Source: Geothrix sp.
GTDB lineage: Bacteria; Acidobacteriota; Holophagae; Holophagales; Holophagaceae
Assembly (NCBI GenBank): GCA_023701165.1
Contig: JAMPXL010000071.1
Span: 1-6,126, forward strand
Direction of reading: 5' to 3'
DNA length: 6,126 nt
Shown here: in pieces, positions 1 through 5,193 of the stretch
Layout of the letters: every line of letters starts with the position of its first letter
How positions within the stretch are numbered: the first letter of the stretch is position 1
Notes under the pieces: model-generated
Database searches by the model: none
What the model saw: only the letters and a program-made list of their open reading frames with translations
Told to the model about the DNA's origin: nothing
Program-made: the position numbers and the translations under genes

Positions 1-62
1 CCTGCCTGCGGGACCTGACCCCCGGGCGCATCTGCGCCGAGCTGGACCCGCTGCTGCGCTGA
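1..62 (+). CDS. C-terminal end of a truncated gene, possibly a GT9-type glycosyltransferase
   Basis: An open frame enters from the left edge and ends at a TGA at 60-62; only 19 codons are visible. The residues run Cys-Leu-Arg-Asp-Leu-Thr-Pro and continue to a terminal Leu-Leu-Arg. This resembles the last helix of GT9-family glycosyltransferases (heptosyltransferase-like), which often end with a pattern like C-x-x-x-I-T-x-E-x-V followed by a Leu-Leu pair. The likeness is weak because so little is visible. An LPS heptosyltransferase would fit the hldD gene 2.5 kb downstream, but this is inference. The gene converges on the minus-strand DUF6165 gene with a 19-bp gap and no obvious terminator. 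Confidence 0.45.
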   Translation, partial: CLRDLTPGRICAELDPLLR

Positions 63-81
63 TGTGATGCCGCGGGCGGAA

Positions 82-471
82 TCAGGCGTAGGGCTGGTAG
101 GACTTCTCTTCCACCAGGCTGGAGCCCAGGAGGAGGTTGATCTCGCGCTTGGCCTCGGCCCGGGCGTCGTTCCGGAAATAGACCGACCGGGCCAGCTCCA
201 CGAAGACCGGCCCGAAATCCTTGGCCCGCTCGCAGTCCCGGATCCGGTCCTCGATCACCCAGAGTTCTTCGTTGATGCCCTTGAGCCGGGCCTCCACCTC
301 GCCCAGCCCCGAGCTGAGGCCGTGGGCCTGGTTCCGCACGGGGGTCAGGGCGTCCAGTTCCGCCCGGACGTTCTTCAGCTTGGCCGGGTCCTGGATGCGT
401 TCGGACTTGATCGCCAGGATGGTGTACTTGTCGATCAATTCGCCCCAGCTCACTTCGGTCATCACGGACAT
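82..471 (-). CDS. DUF6165 family protein
   Basis: A 129-residue, soluble, largely helical protein of unknown function. It matches the DUF6165 pattern as I know it. Near the N-terminus is the signature Ser-Trp-Gly-Glu-Leu-Ile-Asp-Lys followed by Thr-Ile-Leu and Ile-Lys-x-Glu-Arg-Ile (residues 8-26), then Lys-Leu-x-Asn (31-34). The second half has Leu-Trp-x-Ile-Glu-Asp (70-75), an Ala-Arg-Ser-Val-Tyr stretch followed by Asn-Asp-x-Arg (94-104), Lys-Arg-x-Ile-Asn (108-112) and Glu-Glu-Lys-Ser-Tyr near the end. There is no signal peptide or membrane segment. The ATG at 469-471 is preferred because a GGGAG-type ribosome site lies about 8-9 bases upstream of it. The next Met, codon 4 at 460-462, is the alternative and sits closer to where family members usually begin. 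Members are often found near glycosyltransferase or surface-polysaccharide genes, which would fit the partial gene on its left. No biochemical role can be given. Confidence 0.85.
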   Translation of the reverse strand: MSVMTEVSWGELIDKYTILAIKSERIQDPAKLKNVRAELDALTPVRNQAHGLSSGLGEVEARLKGINEELWVIEDRIRDCERAKDFGPVFVELARSVYFRNDARAEAKREINLLLGSSLVEEKSYQPYA

Positions 472-521
472 GGCGCTTTCTCCCGTCCATCAGGATAGCG
501 GGAGCGGGCACATCGGGCGCC

Positions 522-551
522 ACGACAAGAACCCGCTTTCCCGGATAGAAT
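522..551 (+). promoter_or_regulatory. Weak sigma70-like promoter candidate for the DUF1573 gene
   Basis: In the 110-bp divergent gap 472-581, ACGACA at 522-527 (4 of 6 matches to TTGACA) and TAGAAT at 546-551 (5 of 6 to TATAAT) are separated by 18 bp. The implied transcript start is near 558, giving a leader of about 24 bases before the ATG at 582. The -35 box is poor and a GC-rich genome yields such matches by chance, so this is only a candidate. I saw no equally good pair facing the DUF6165 gene on the other strand. Confidence 0.3.
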
Positions 552-581
552 TTCGGTCCTTACCTTTTCCGCCGAGGCCCC

Positions 582-1550
582 ATGACCCCTGTCCGGTATG
601 CCCTCCCCCTGCTGGTGAGCCTGGCCCTGCAGGCCCAGGCGCCCGCCATCACCTTCGACAAGACCCACCACGCCTTCGGCCGCATCACGCCGGACCGTAA
701 GGTCGCCGCCAAGTACCGCGTCACCAACACCGGCAACGCCATCCTGAGCATCACCCAGGTGCGGCCCAGCTGCGGCTGCACGGCCACCGTCATCGGCAAG
801 TGGTCCATCGCCCCCGGGGAAAGCACGGATCTGGAAGCCACCTTCGACCCCAAGGGGCTCAAGGGCGCCGTCCGCAAATCCATCGAAGTGGTTTCCAACG
901 ACCCGAAGGCCATGGCCACGAGCCTGACCCTGGAAGCGGAGGTGGTGCAGGAGATCATGCCCTCCGTGGAGTCCATCTACTTCCACATGGCGCCCAAGTC
1001 CGCCACCACCCGGAGCACCCTCCGCTACGCCAGCGGCAACGGCGAGCCGGTGCAGATCGTGGACGTGAAGGCCCCCGGCGCCCCCTTCCTCGCCTTCGCC
1101 TACCGCCAGGAGGGCAAGGACCTGCTGCTGGAGGTGGCCTTCGACGGCCGGAAAGTGCCCGCGGGGCGGTTCCGCGGCGTGGAGCAGGCCACGGTCCGCT
1201 TCACCAACCCCCGCATGAACCAGCTGCCCCTGAACATCCAGTGGGAGCTGAAACCCGCGATCCAGACCACGCCCCAGGAACTGGTCTTCCAGGACGCCCC
1301 CGGGAAGGAGCTGCGCCAGAAGCTCGTCCTCAAGCAGGCCGATGGCCGCGCCTTCCGCATCACCGGGACCCGCTGCTCCATGAACGGCGTCCGCGTGGAG
1401 GGCCTGGGCCAGAAGGCCGCCTCGCAGGACCTCACCGTGGTGCTCCCCGCCTCTGTGAAGGCCGGCCGGTACAGCGAGATCCTGTCCCTGAACACCGACG
1501 ATCCCGATCAGCCGGAATTGACGATCCGCCTGGCCGTTATCTTGAAGTAA
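582..1550 (+). CDS. Secreted DUF1573 domain protein with two Ig-like modules
   Basis: A 322-residue protein. The N-terminus looks like a Sec signal peptide: Arg at position 5, a hydrophobic core at about 7-16, and a probable cut after Ala-Gln-Ala (18-20). There is no Cys at the cut site, so it is not a lipoprotein. Residues about 23-121 form a DUF1573 domain. Visible marks are a Phe-Gly-x-Ile start, the Tyr-Arg-Val-Thr-Asn-Thr-Gly strand (45-51), the Ser-Cys-Gly-Cys-Thr motif (63-67) and the closing Ser-Asn-Asp-Pro strand (105-108). A second module appears at about 225-322, ending in Asn-Thr-Asp-Asp-Pro and a final Leu-Thr-Ile-Arg-Leu strand, but it lacks the Cys-Gly-Cys. DUF1573 is an Ig-like beta-sandwich related to ASPM/SPD-2/Hydin domains; its role in bacteria is not settled, and I infer only a periplasmic or surface location. 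The start has a short GAGG site (574-577), 4 bases from the ATG. Confidence 0.85.
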   Translation: MTPVRYALPLLVSLALQAQAPAITFDKTHHAFGRITPDRKVAAKYRVTNTGNAILSITQVRPSCGCTATVIGKWSIAPGESTDLEATFDPKGLKGAVRKSIEVVSNDPKAMATSLTLEAEVVQEIMPSVESIYFHMAPKSATTRSTLRYASGNGEPVQIVDVKAPGAPFLAFAYRQEGKDLLLEVAFDGRKVPAGRFRGVEQATVRFTNPRMNQLPLNIQWELKPAIQTTPQELVFQDAPGKELRQKLVLKQADGRAFRITGTRCSMNGVRVEGLGQKAASQDLTVVLPASVKAGRYSEILSLNTDDPDQPELTIRLAVILK

Positions 1551-1609
1551 GCACAAACCGTCAAATCCCTTTCGAATGATCCTGCGCCCGTCCCCGGGCG
1601 GGATAGCCT

Positions 1610-1615
1610 GGAGGG
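1610..1615 (+). promoter_or_regulatory. Ribosome site abutting the eamA start
   Basis: GGAGGG lies directly against the ATG at 1616, with essentially no spacer, whereas about 5-9 bases is usual. The in-frame TAG at 1604-1606 and the lack of another Met before the first membrane helix leave no better ATG. A GTG at codon 12 exists but would cut into the first helix. Translation may therefore be weak or not depend on this site. Confidence 0.45.
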
Positions 1616-2566
1616 ATGCCGGAATCCCGCAGGTCCCACCTCTTCGCCGTGCTCTCCCTCACCGCCATCGCGGCCGTGTGGGGCGGCGGATTCCCCGCCA
1701 CCAAGTACTGCCTGCAGGCGGGGCTGTCCGTGGGGGCCCTGCTCACCATCCGGTTCGCCATCGGCGCGGCGGGCCTGGGTCTGCTGATGCTGCTGCTCCG
1801 GGTGCCCATCCGCCGGCGGGACGCCCTGGACGGCCTGTGGCTGGGACTGGTGCTGGCCACCCTCTTCTGGCTCCAGACCGACGGGCTCCGCTTCACCACC
1901 ACCTCGAAGTCCGGCTTCATCACCGGGCTGTACGTGATCTTCACGCCCATGGTGGCCCTGCTGGCGGGGGACAGGCTGCGCCTCTCCCACGGCCTGGGCG
2001 CCCTGGTGGCCCTGCTGGGACTGGCCCTGCTGGTCCGCGAGCCCGGCGCGGCGCTGGGCGGCTGGAACCGTGGCGATTCCGAGACCTTCCTGGCCGCGGT
2101 GCTCTGCGGGTTCCACATCGTCATGACCGCCCACTTCTCCCGCCGGTCCTCCGGCTGGGTGTTGGCCTTCATGCAGGTGGCCGTCACGGGGCTCATCTCC
2201 CTGGCCATCACCCTCGCCCTGCCCGCGCCGCACGGCTTCCAGGGCGCCGGCGCCGCCCTCTCCCGCGGCGGCACCTGGATCTCCCTGGGCTTCATGGGCC
2301 TCCTGGCCACCACCCTGGCCTTCTATGTGCAGAGCACCATGCAGGCCCGCCTGGGTGCCACCGAAAGCGCCGTCATCTTCAGCACCGAGCCCGTGTGGAC
2401 GGCGGCCATCGCCATCAGCGGCTTTGTCCCGGGGATCCGCGAGCACCTGTCACCCGCCCAGCTCTCTGGCGGTCTCCTGATCCTGGCGGCCACCATCGTG
2501 GCGGAACTGGGGCCGAGGCTGCTCCGGAGGCTCCAGCGCCCGGAACCGGAAGAGGCCATCGGATAG
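1616..2566 (+). CDS. EamA/DMT-superfamily inner-membrane transporter
   Basis: A 316-residue integral membrane protein of the drug/metabolite transporter superfamily, the usual length for a ten-helix, two-EamA-domain carrier. The first EamA repeat spans about 9-141, opening with Ala-Val-Trp-Gly-Gly-Gly-Phe (20-26). Its fourth-helix motif Ser-Lys-Ser-Gly-Phe-Ile-Thr-Gly-Leu (97-105), followed by Phe-Thr-Pro, is typical of the family. The second repeat spans about 156-297 and contains Phe-Tyr-Val-Gln (236-239) and Ser-Thr-Glu-Pro-Val (256-260), also characteristic. The C-terminus is a charged cytoplasmic tail (300-316). Substrate cannot be predicted; members export or import amino acids, nucleotides, sugars or drugs. 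An in-frame TAG at 1604-1606 rules out a more upstream ATG. The start is odd in having its purine-rich site directly against the ATG. The gene ends 29 bp before hldD, so the two are probably co-transcribed. Confidence 0.92.
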   Translation: MPESRRSHLFAVLSLTAIAAVWGGGFPATKYCLQAGLSVGALLTIRFAIGAAGLGLLMLLLRVPIRRRDALDGLWLGLVLATLFWLQTDGLRFTTTSKSGFITGLYVIFTPMVALLAGDRLRLSHGLGALVALLGLALLVREPGAALGGWNRGDSETFLAAVLCGFHIVMTAHFSRRSSGWVLAFMQVAVTGLISLAITLALPAPHGFQGAGAALSRGGTWISLGFMGLLATTLAFYVQSTMQARLGATESAVIFSTEPVWTAAIAISGFVPGIREHLSPAQLSGGLLILAATIVAELGPRLLRRLQRPEPEEAIG

Positions 2567-2580
2567 CCGGTATCCTGGAC

Positions 2581-2589
2581 GGAGAGGAG
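2581..2589 (+). promoter_or_regulatory. Strong ribosome-binding site of hldD
   Basis: GGAGAGGAG ends 6 bases before the ATG at 2596, a near-ideal position. It fixes the hldD start, which also gives the expected Met-x-Ile-Val-Thr-Gly-Gly N-terminus of the family. Confidence 0.75.
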
Positions 2590-2595
2590 TCGGGC

Positions 2596-3531
2596 ATGTT
2601 CATCGTCACAGGCGGCGCGGGATTCGTGGGCAGCAATCTGGTGCGGGAGCTGAACCGCCGGGGGCACTCGGACATCCTGGTGGTGGACAACCTGGCGCGG
2701 GCGGAGAAGGCCCGGAACCTGGCGGACCTCACCCTCTCGGACTACATGGACAAGCGCGAGTTCCGGGCGCGGCTCGACGCGGGGACACTGGACCTGCGGC
2801 CCGAGGCCGTGTTCCACAACGGGGCCTGCTCCGACACCATGGTATCCGACGGCCGCTACATGATGGAGAACAACTTCGGCGATTCGAAGGCCCTGCTCCA
2901 CTGGTGCCTGGCCCGCAAGGCGCCCCTGGTCTACGCCAGCAGCGCCGCCACCTACGGGGCCAGTGCGGACTTCGAGCCCGTGCCCCGCAACGAGGGACCG
3001 CTCAACGTGTACGGCTACTCCAAGCTGGCCTTCGACCAGCATGTGCGGAGCCTGATGCCCGCCATCCAGAGCCCCGTGGTCGGCCTGCGCTACTTCAACG
3101 TCTTCGGGCCGCGGGAGCACCACAAGGGCCGCATGATGTCCGTGCTGCACCAGCTGCTGCGCCAGCTGAAGGAGGGTGGCGCCTGCCGCCTCTTCCAGGG
3201 CACGGACGGCTACGGCGACGGCGAACAGCAGCGGGATTTCATCTTCGTGGGCGACATCGTGGCCATCAACCTCCATTTCGGCGGCGCGGGCATGGTGAAG
3301 GGCATCGTCAATGCCGGCACCGGGAAGGCCCGCAGCTTCAACGACATCGCCCGGACCCTCATCGCCCATCTGGGCCAGGGACGCATCGACTACATCCCCT
3401 TCCCCGACGAGCTGCGCGGCAAGTACCAGAGCTTCACCCAGGCGGATGTGCGCAGCCTCCGCGCGGCGGGCTACACCGCCCCGTTCACCGAACTGGAAGC
3501 GGGCATCGCCGCGACGCTGGCGGAGATCTAG
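2596..3531 (+). CDS. hldD: ADP-L-glycero-D-manno-heptose 6-epimerase
   Basis: A 311-residue cytoplasmic enzyme that converts ADP-D-glycero-D-manno-heptose to the L-glycero form, the last step in making the heptose donor for the LPS inner core (also called rfaD). It is an extended SDR-type protein. The nucleotide-binding Gly-Gly-x-Gly-Phe-Val-Gly is at 6-12, with Val-Val-Asp-Asn at 29-32 for NADP. The active site follows the E. coli pattern: Ser-Ser in Tyr-Ala-Ser-Ser-Ala (115-116), Tyr139-x-x-x-Lys143, and Lys177 in the diagnostic Gly-Pro-Arg-Glu-x-His-Lys-Gly stretch (171-178). The C-terminal half keeps Gln-Arg-Asp-Phe-Ile (212-216), Asn-Ala-Gly-Thr-Gly (239-243), Tyr-Ile-Pro-Phe-Pro (266-270) and Phe-Thr-Gln-Ala-Asp (280-284), so it is complete and probably active. 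It lies 29 bp after the EamA gene and its stop codon touches the large palindrome. It implies that the organism makes heptose-containing LPS. Confidence 0.96.
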   Translation: MFIVTGGAGFVGSNLVRELNRRGHSDILVVDNLARAEKARNLADLTLSDYMDKREFRARLDAGTLDLRPEAVFHNGACSDTMVSDGRYMMENNFGDSKALLHWCLARKAPLVYASSAATYGASADFEPVPRNEGPLNVYGYSKLAFDQHVRSLMPAIQSPVVGLRYFNVFGPREHHKGRMMSVLHQLLRQLKEGGACRLFQGTDGYGDGEQQRDFIFVGDIVAINLHFGGAGMVKGIVNAGTGKARSFNDIARTLIAHLGQGRIDYIPFPDELRGKYQSFTQADVRSLRAAGYTAPFTELEAGIAATLAEI

Positions 3532-3680
3532 GTTCGTCCTGGATCCTCGAAAAAGCGGGAACACAGAAGACGCAGAGAGCCGCAGAAGGCGCAGAGAAAA
3601 ACCATGGCCTGCATTTCTCTGTGTCCTCTGTGGGAACTCCGTGTCCTCTGTGTTCCTGCTTTCATTTCCAGGACGAACCT
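3530..3680. repeat. Large imperfect palindrome, dispersed-repeat type, between convergent genes
   Basis: This element fills the entire gap between the hldD stop (3529-3531) and the stop of the REC-phosphatase gene (3681-3683). The outer arms 3530-3543 and 3667-3680 are perfect 14-bp inverted copies. The inner arms (about 3544-3599 and 3614-3666) pair imperfectly around a loop at 3600-3613 that contains CCATGG. Each arm holds a purine-rich unit in tandem: 3561-3578 and 3580-3597 on the left (period 19), and 3617-3632 and 3637-3652 on the right, which match at 15 of 16 bases (period 20). Units of the ACACAGAGGACACAGAG kind are familiar to me as interspersed non-coding repeats in many GC-rich bacteria, where they generate spurious Arg-rich and Ser-Val-rich reading frames. 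Small frames here should not be annotated as genes. Either transcript would fold it into a long hairpin, so termination of both genes is plausible, although there is no clear U-tract. Confidence 0.85.
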
Positions 3681-4847
3681 TCAGGCTTTCCGGTCCAGGA
3701 TCACCAGGGTGACATCATCCCCGAAGGGCACGGGGGCGTTGAAGGCGCGGGTCTGCGCGATGACAGCGTCGGCCGCCTCCTCGGCTCCGGCGGGAAGCTC
3801 CGCGCAGATGCGCCGCAGTCCGGATTCTTCGAGCATGGCCCGGTCCTCGCGCTCCACCTCCACCAGGCCGTCCGTGTAGAGCACCAGGCGATCCTCGGGG
3901 AGGAGTTCCGCATCGTGCTCCACGAAGGGGAGCTGAGCATCCAGGCCCAGCATGAAGCCCTTGCCCCGCAGGACTTCGGAGCGCTGGAGGCCACCCCGGG
4001 CGCCGCGCACGATGCGGAGCGGCGCGCAGTGGCCCGCCACCACATAGCGGATGCGATCCGCCGCGGGGTCGAGGCGGCCCAGCCAGGCCGTGGCGAACTG
4101 CTCGGCCAGGGTGGAGCGGCAGAGGTCCTCGTTCATCCCCTGGGCCCAGGCCAGCGGCTCGCCGCCCAGCCGCACCTGGTTCTCGAAGGAGGTCTTCACC
4201 ATGGCCGAGATGAGCGCGGCGGTGACGCCGTGGCCGCTCACGTCCGCGATCATCATGGCCGTGCAGCCGTCCGGCAGGGGCAGGACGGCGTAGATGTCCC
4301 CGCCGATGCCCGCGGCCGGCAGGTAGCGGTGGGTGTAATGCACCCCCGGGGCCTCGCCCGGCAGCTTCGGAAGCAGGCCCATCTGCAGGGCCGCGGCCAG
4401 GTCCATCTCCTCCCGCACGCGCTCCTGGAAGGCGGTCAGCTCCTTGTTCTGGCGTTTGATCTCCTTTTGCATGGCGATGAGGCGGAACGTGGAGTCCACC
4501 TTGGCCAGCACCTCCTGGGCGTGGAAGGGCTTGGAAATCATGTCGTCGGCGCCCAGCGACAGGCCGCCGATGCGCGAAGCCGTGCCATCCAGGGCCGACA
4601 GGATGATGAAGTAGATGTCCTGCGTCGCCGGGTCGCTCTTGACCCGCTTGCACAGCTCGTCGCCCGGCATCTCCGGCATGCGCAGGTCCGAGATGATGAG
4701 GTCGGGCTTCAGGCGGCCCATTTCCACCAGGGCGTCCACGCCATGGCCTGCGGTGAGGACCTGGTAGCCCGCCCGCTTGAGGTAGAAACTGAGGATGTCC
4801 CGGATGGGCGCTTCATCGTCCACCACCAGGACCACGCCTTTGGCCAT
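3681..4847 (-). CDS. Response regulator with SpoIIE/PP2C-type serine phosphatase domain
   Basis: A 388-residue cytoplasmic protein. Residues 4-122 form a receiver domain with the acidic pair Asp10-Asp11, phospho-acceptor Asp54 in Ile-Ser-Asp-Leu-Arg-Met-Pro, switch Ser84 and Lys106 before Pro. A helical, probably coiled-coil linker (about 122-160) ends in the usual Leu-Gln-x-Gly-Leu-Leu-Pro motif. Residues about 165-386 form a SpoIIE-type PP2C domain with all metal-site motifs: Gly-Gly-Asp (182-184), Asp-Val-Ser-Gly-His-Gly (202-207), Thr-Asp-Gly-Leu (325-328) and Gly-Asp-Asp (376-378). In this family a phosphorylated receiver typically tunes a phosphatase that dephosphorylates a STAS-domain antagonist, freeing it to bind an anti-sigma or related kinase. 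The probable substrate is encoded 7 bp upstream. There is no convincing Shine-Dalgarno site, so translational coupling to the STAS gene is likely. RsbU/RssB/HsbR-like proteins are the nearest known parallels; the downstream target is unknown. Confidence 0.94.
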   Translation of the reverse strand: MAKGVVLVVDDEAPIRDILSFYLKRAGYQVLTAGHGVDALVEMGRLKPDLIISDLRMPEMPGDELCKRVKSDPATQDIYFIILSALDGTASRIGGLSLGADDMISKPFHAQEVLAKVDSTFRLIAMQKEIKRQNKELTAFQERVREEMDLAAALQMGLLPKLPGEAPGVHYTHRYLPAAGIGGDIYAVLPLPDGCTAMMIADVSGHGVTAALISAMVKTSFENQVRLGGEPLAWAQGMNEDLCRSTLAEQFATAWLGRLDPAADRIRYVVAGHCAPLRIVRGARGGLQRSEVLRGKGFMLGLDAQLPFVEHDAELLPEDRLVLYTDGLVEVEREDRAMLEESGLRRICAELPAGAEEAADAVIAQTRAFNAPVPFGDDVTLVILDRKA

Positions 4848-4854
4848 TGGGTTA

Positions 4855-5193
4855 TCAGGCGCCGCGGAGCGCGTCCTGCTCGGTGGCGAAGATGGAGAAG
4901 TAGTTGGTGAGGTTCGTCTGGTCGAAGGTCTTCTTCACCGGCGCGGGAAGGCAGGAGAGGTGCAGCTTCCCGCCGGACTTGTCGACGCTGTTCCGGGCGG
5001 CCACAAGCAGGCCCAGGCCCGAGGAATCGATGAAGCTCACCCCTTCCAGGTTGATCACCAGGAGCTTCGGCTGCGCGGTGGCCACCGTTTCCCGGATCAC
5101 GTCCCGCAGCTGGGCGGTCACCTCGAAATTGACCTTGCCCTGGATCGACACCACAGAGGCGGTGCCCTCTTGGCGGGTCTGGATGTTCAGCAT
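4855..5193 (-). CDS. STAS-domain anti-sigma-factor antagonist
   Basis: A 112-residue single-domain protein of the SpoIIAA/RsbV class. It has the Val-x-Gly-Lys-Val-Asn-Phe start of the fold (near 15-23), the Leu-Val-Ile-Asn-Leu-Glu strand (45-50) and the decisive Phe-Ile-Asp-Ser-Ser-Gly-Leu-Gly-Leu-Leu motif (54-63). Ser57/Ser58 is the expected phosphorylation site; B. subtilis SpoIIAA uses Ser58. Family members bind a serine kinase/anti-sigma factor when unphosphorylated and are inactivated by phosphorylation. The adjacent REC-PP2C phosphatase is the natural candidate to reactivate it. The start ATG (5191-5193) overlaps the stop of the upstream TIGR04552-like gene and has a strong AGGAGG site. 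The stop is TGA immediately followed by TAA, 7 bp before the phosphatase gene. No histidine-kinase-like anti-sigma factor is visible in the window. Confidence 0.93.
   Translation of the reverse strand: MLNIQTRQEGTASVVSIQGKVNFEVTAQLRDVIRETVATAQPKLLVINLEGVSFIDSSGLGLLVAARNSVDKSGGKLHLSCLPAPVKKTFDQTNLTNYFSIFATEQDALRGA

Noticed and set aside
63..81. Possible terminator between the truncated gene and DUF6165
   Set aside because: The 19-bp gap contains only a short CCGCGG palindrome, with no stem-loop plus T-run.
472..560. Promoter for DUF6165 on the minus strand
   Set aside because: A TTGTCG and a TATCCT are present but about 25 bp apart, too far for a sigma70 promoter.
1551..1615. Possible promoter or terminator between DUF1573 and eamA
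   Set aside because: TTGAAG at 1542-1547 has no -10 box at a usable distance, AATGAT at 1575-1580 has no -35, and the 1585-1600 hairpin lacks a T-tract. No call is supported.
1576..2595. In-frame upstream extension of hldD on the plus strand
   Set aside because: It is an out-of-frame shadow of the EamA gene. The strong ribosome site at 2581-2589 and the family N-terminus set the hldD start at 2596.
462..3564. Long minus-strand frames opposite DUF1573, eamA and hldD
   Set aside because: Their translations are Gly/Ala/His/Gln/Arg-rich with no recognisable domain, as expected for antisense frames in GC-rich coding DNA.
3541..3712. Small plus-strand reading frames across the palindrome, Arg-rich in the left arm and Cys/Val/Ser-rich in the right
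   Set aside because: They arise from the purine-rich/pyrimidine-rich inverted repeat, lack a ribosome site and run into the antisense of the phosphatase gene. This is a typical spurious product of such repeats.
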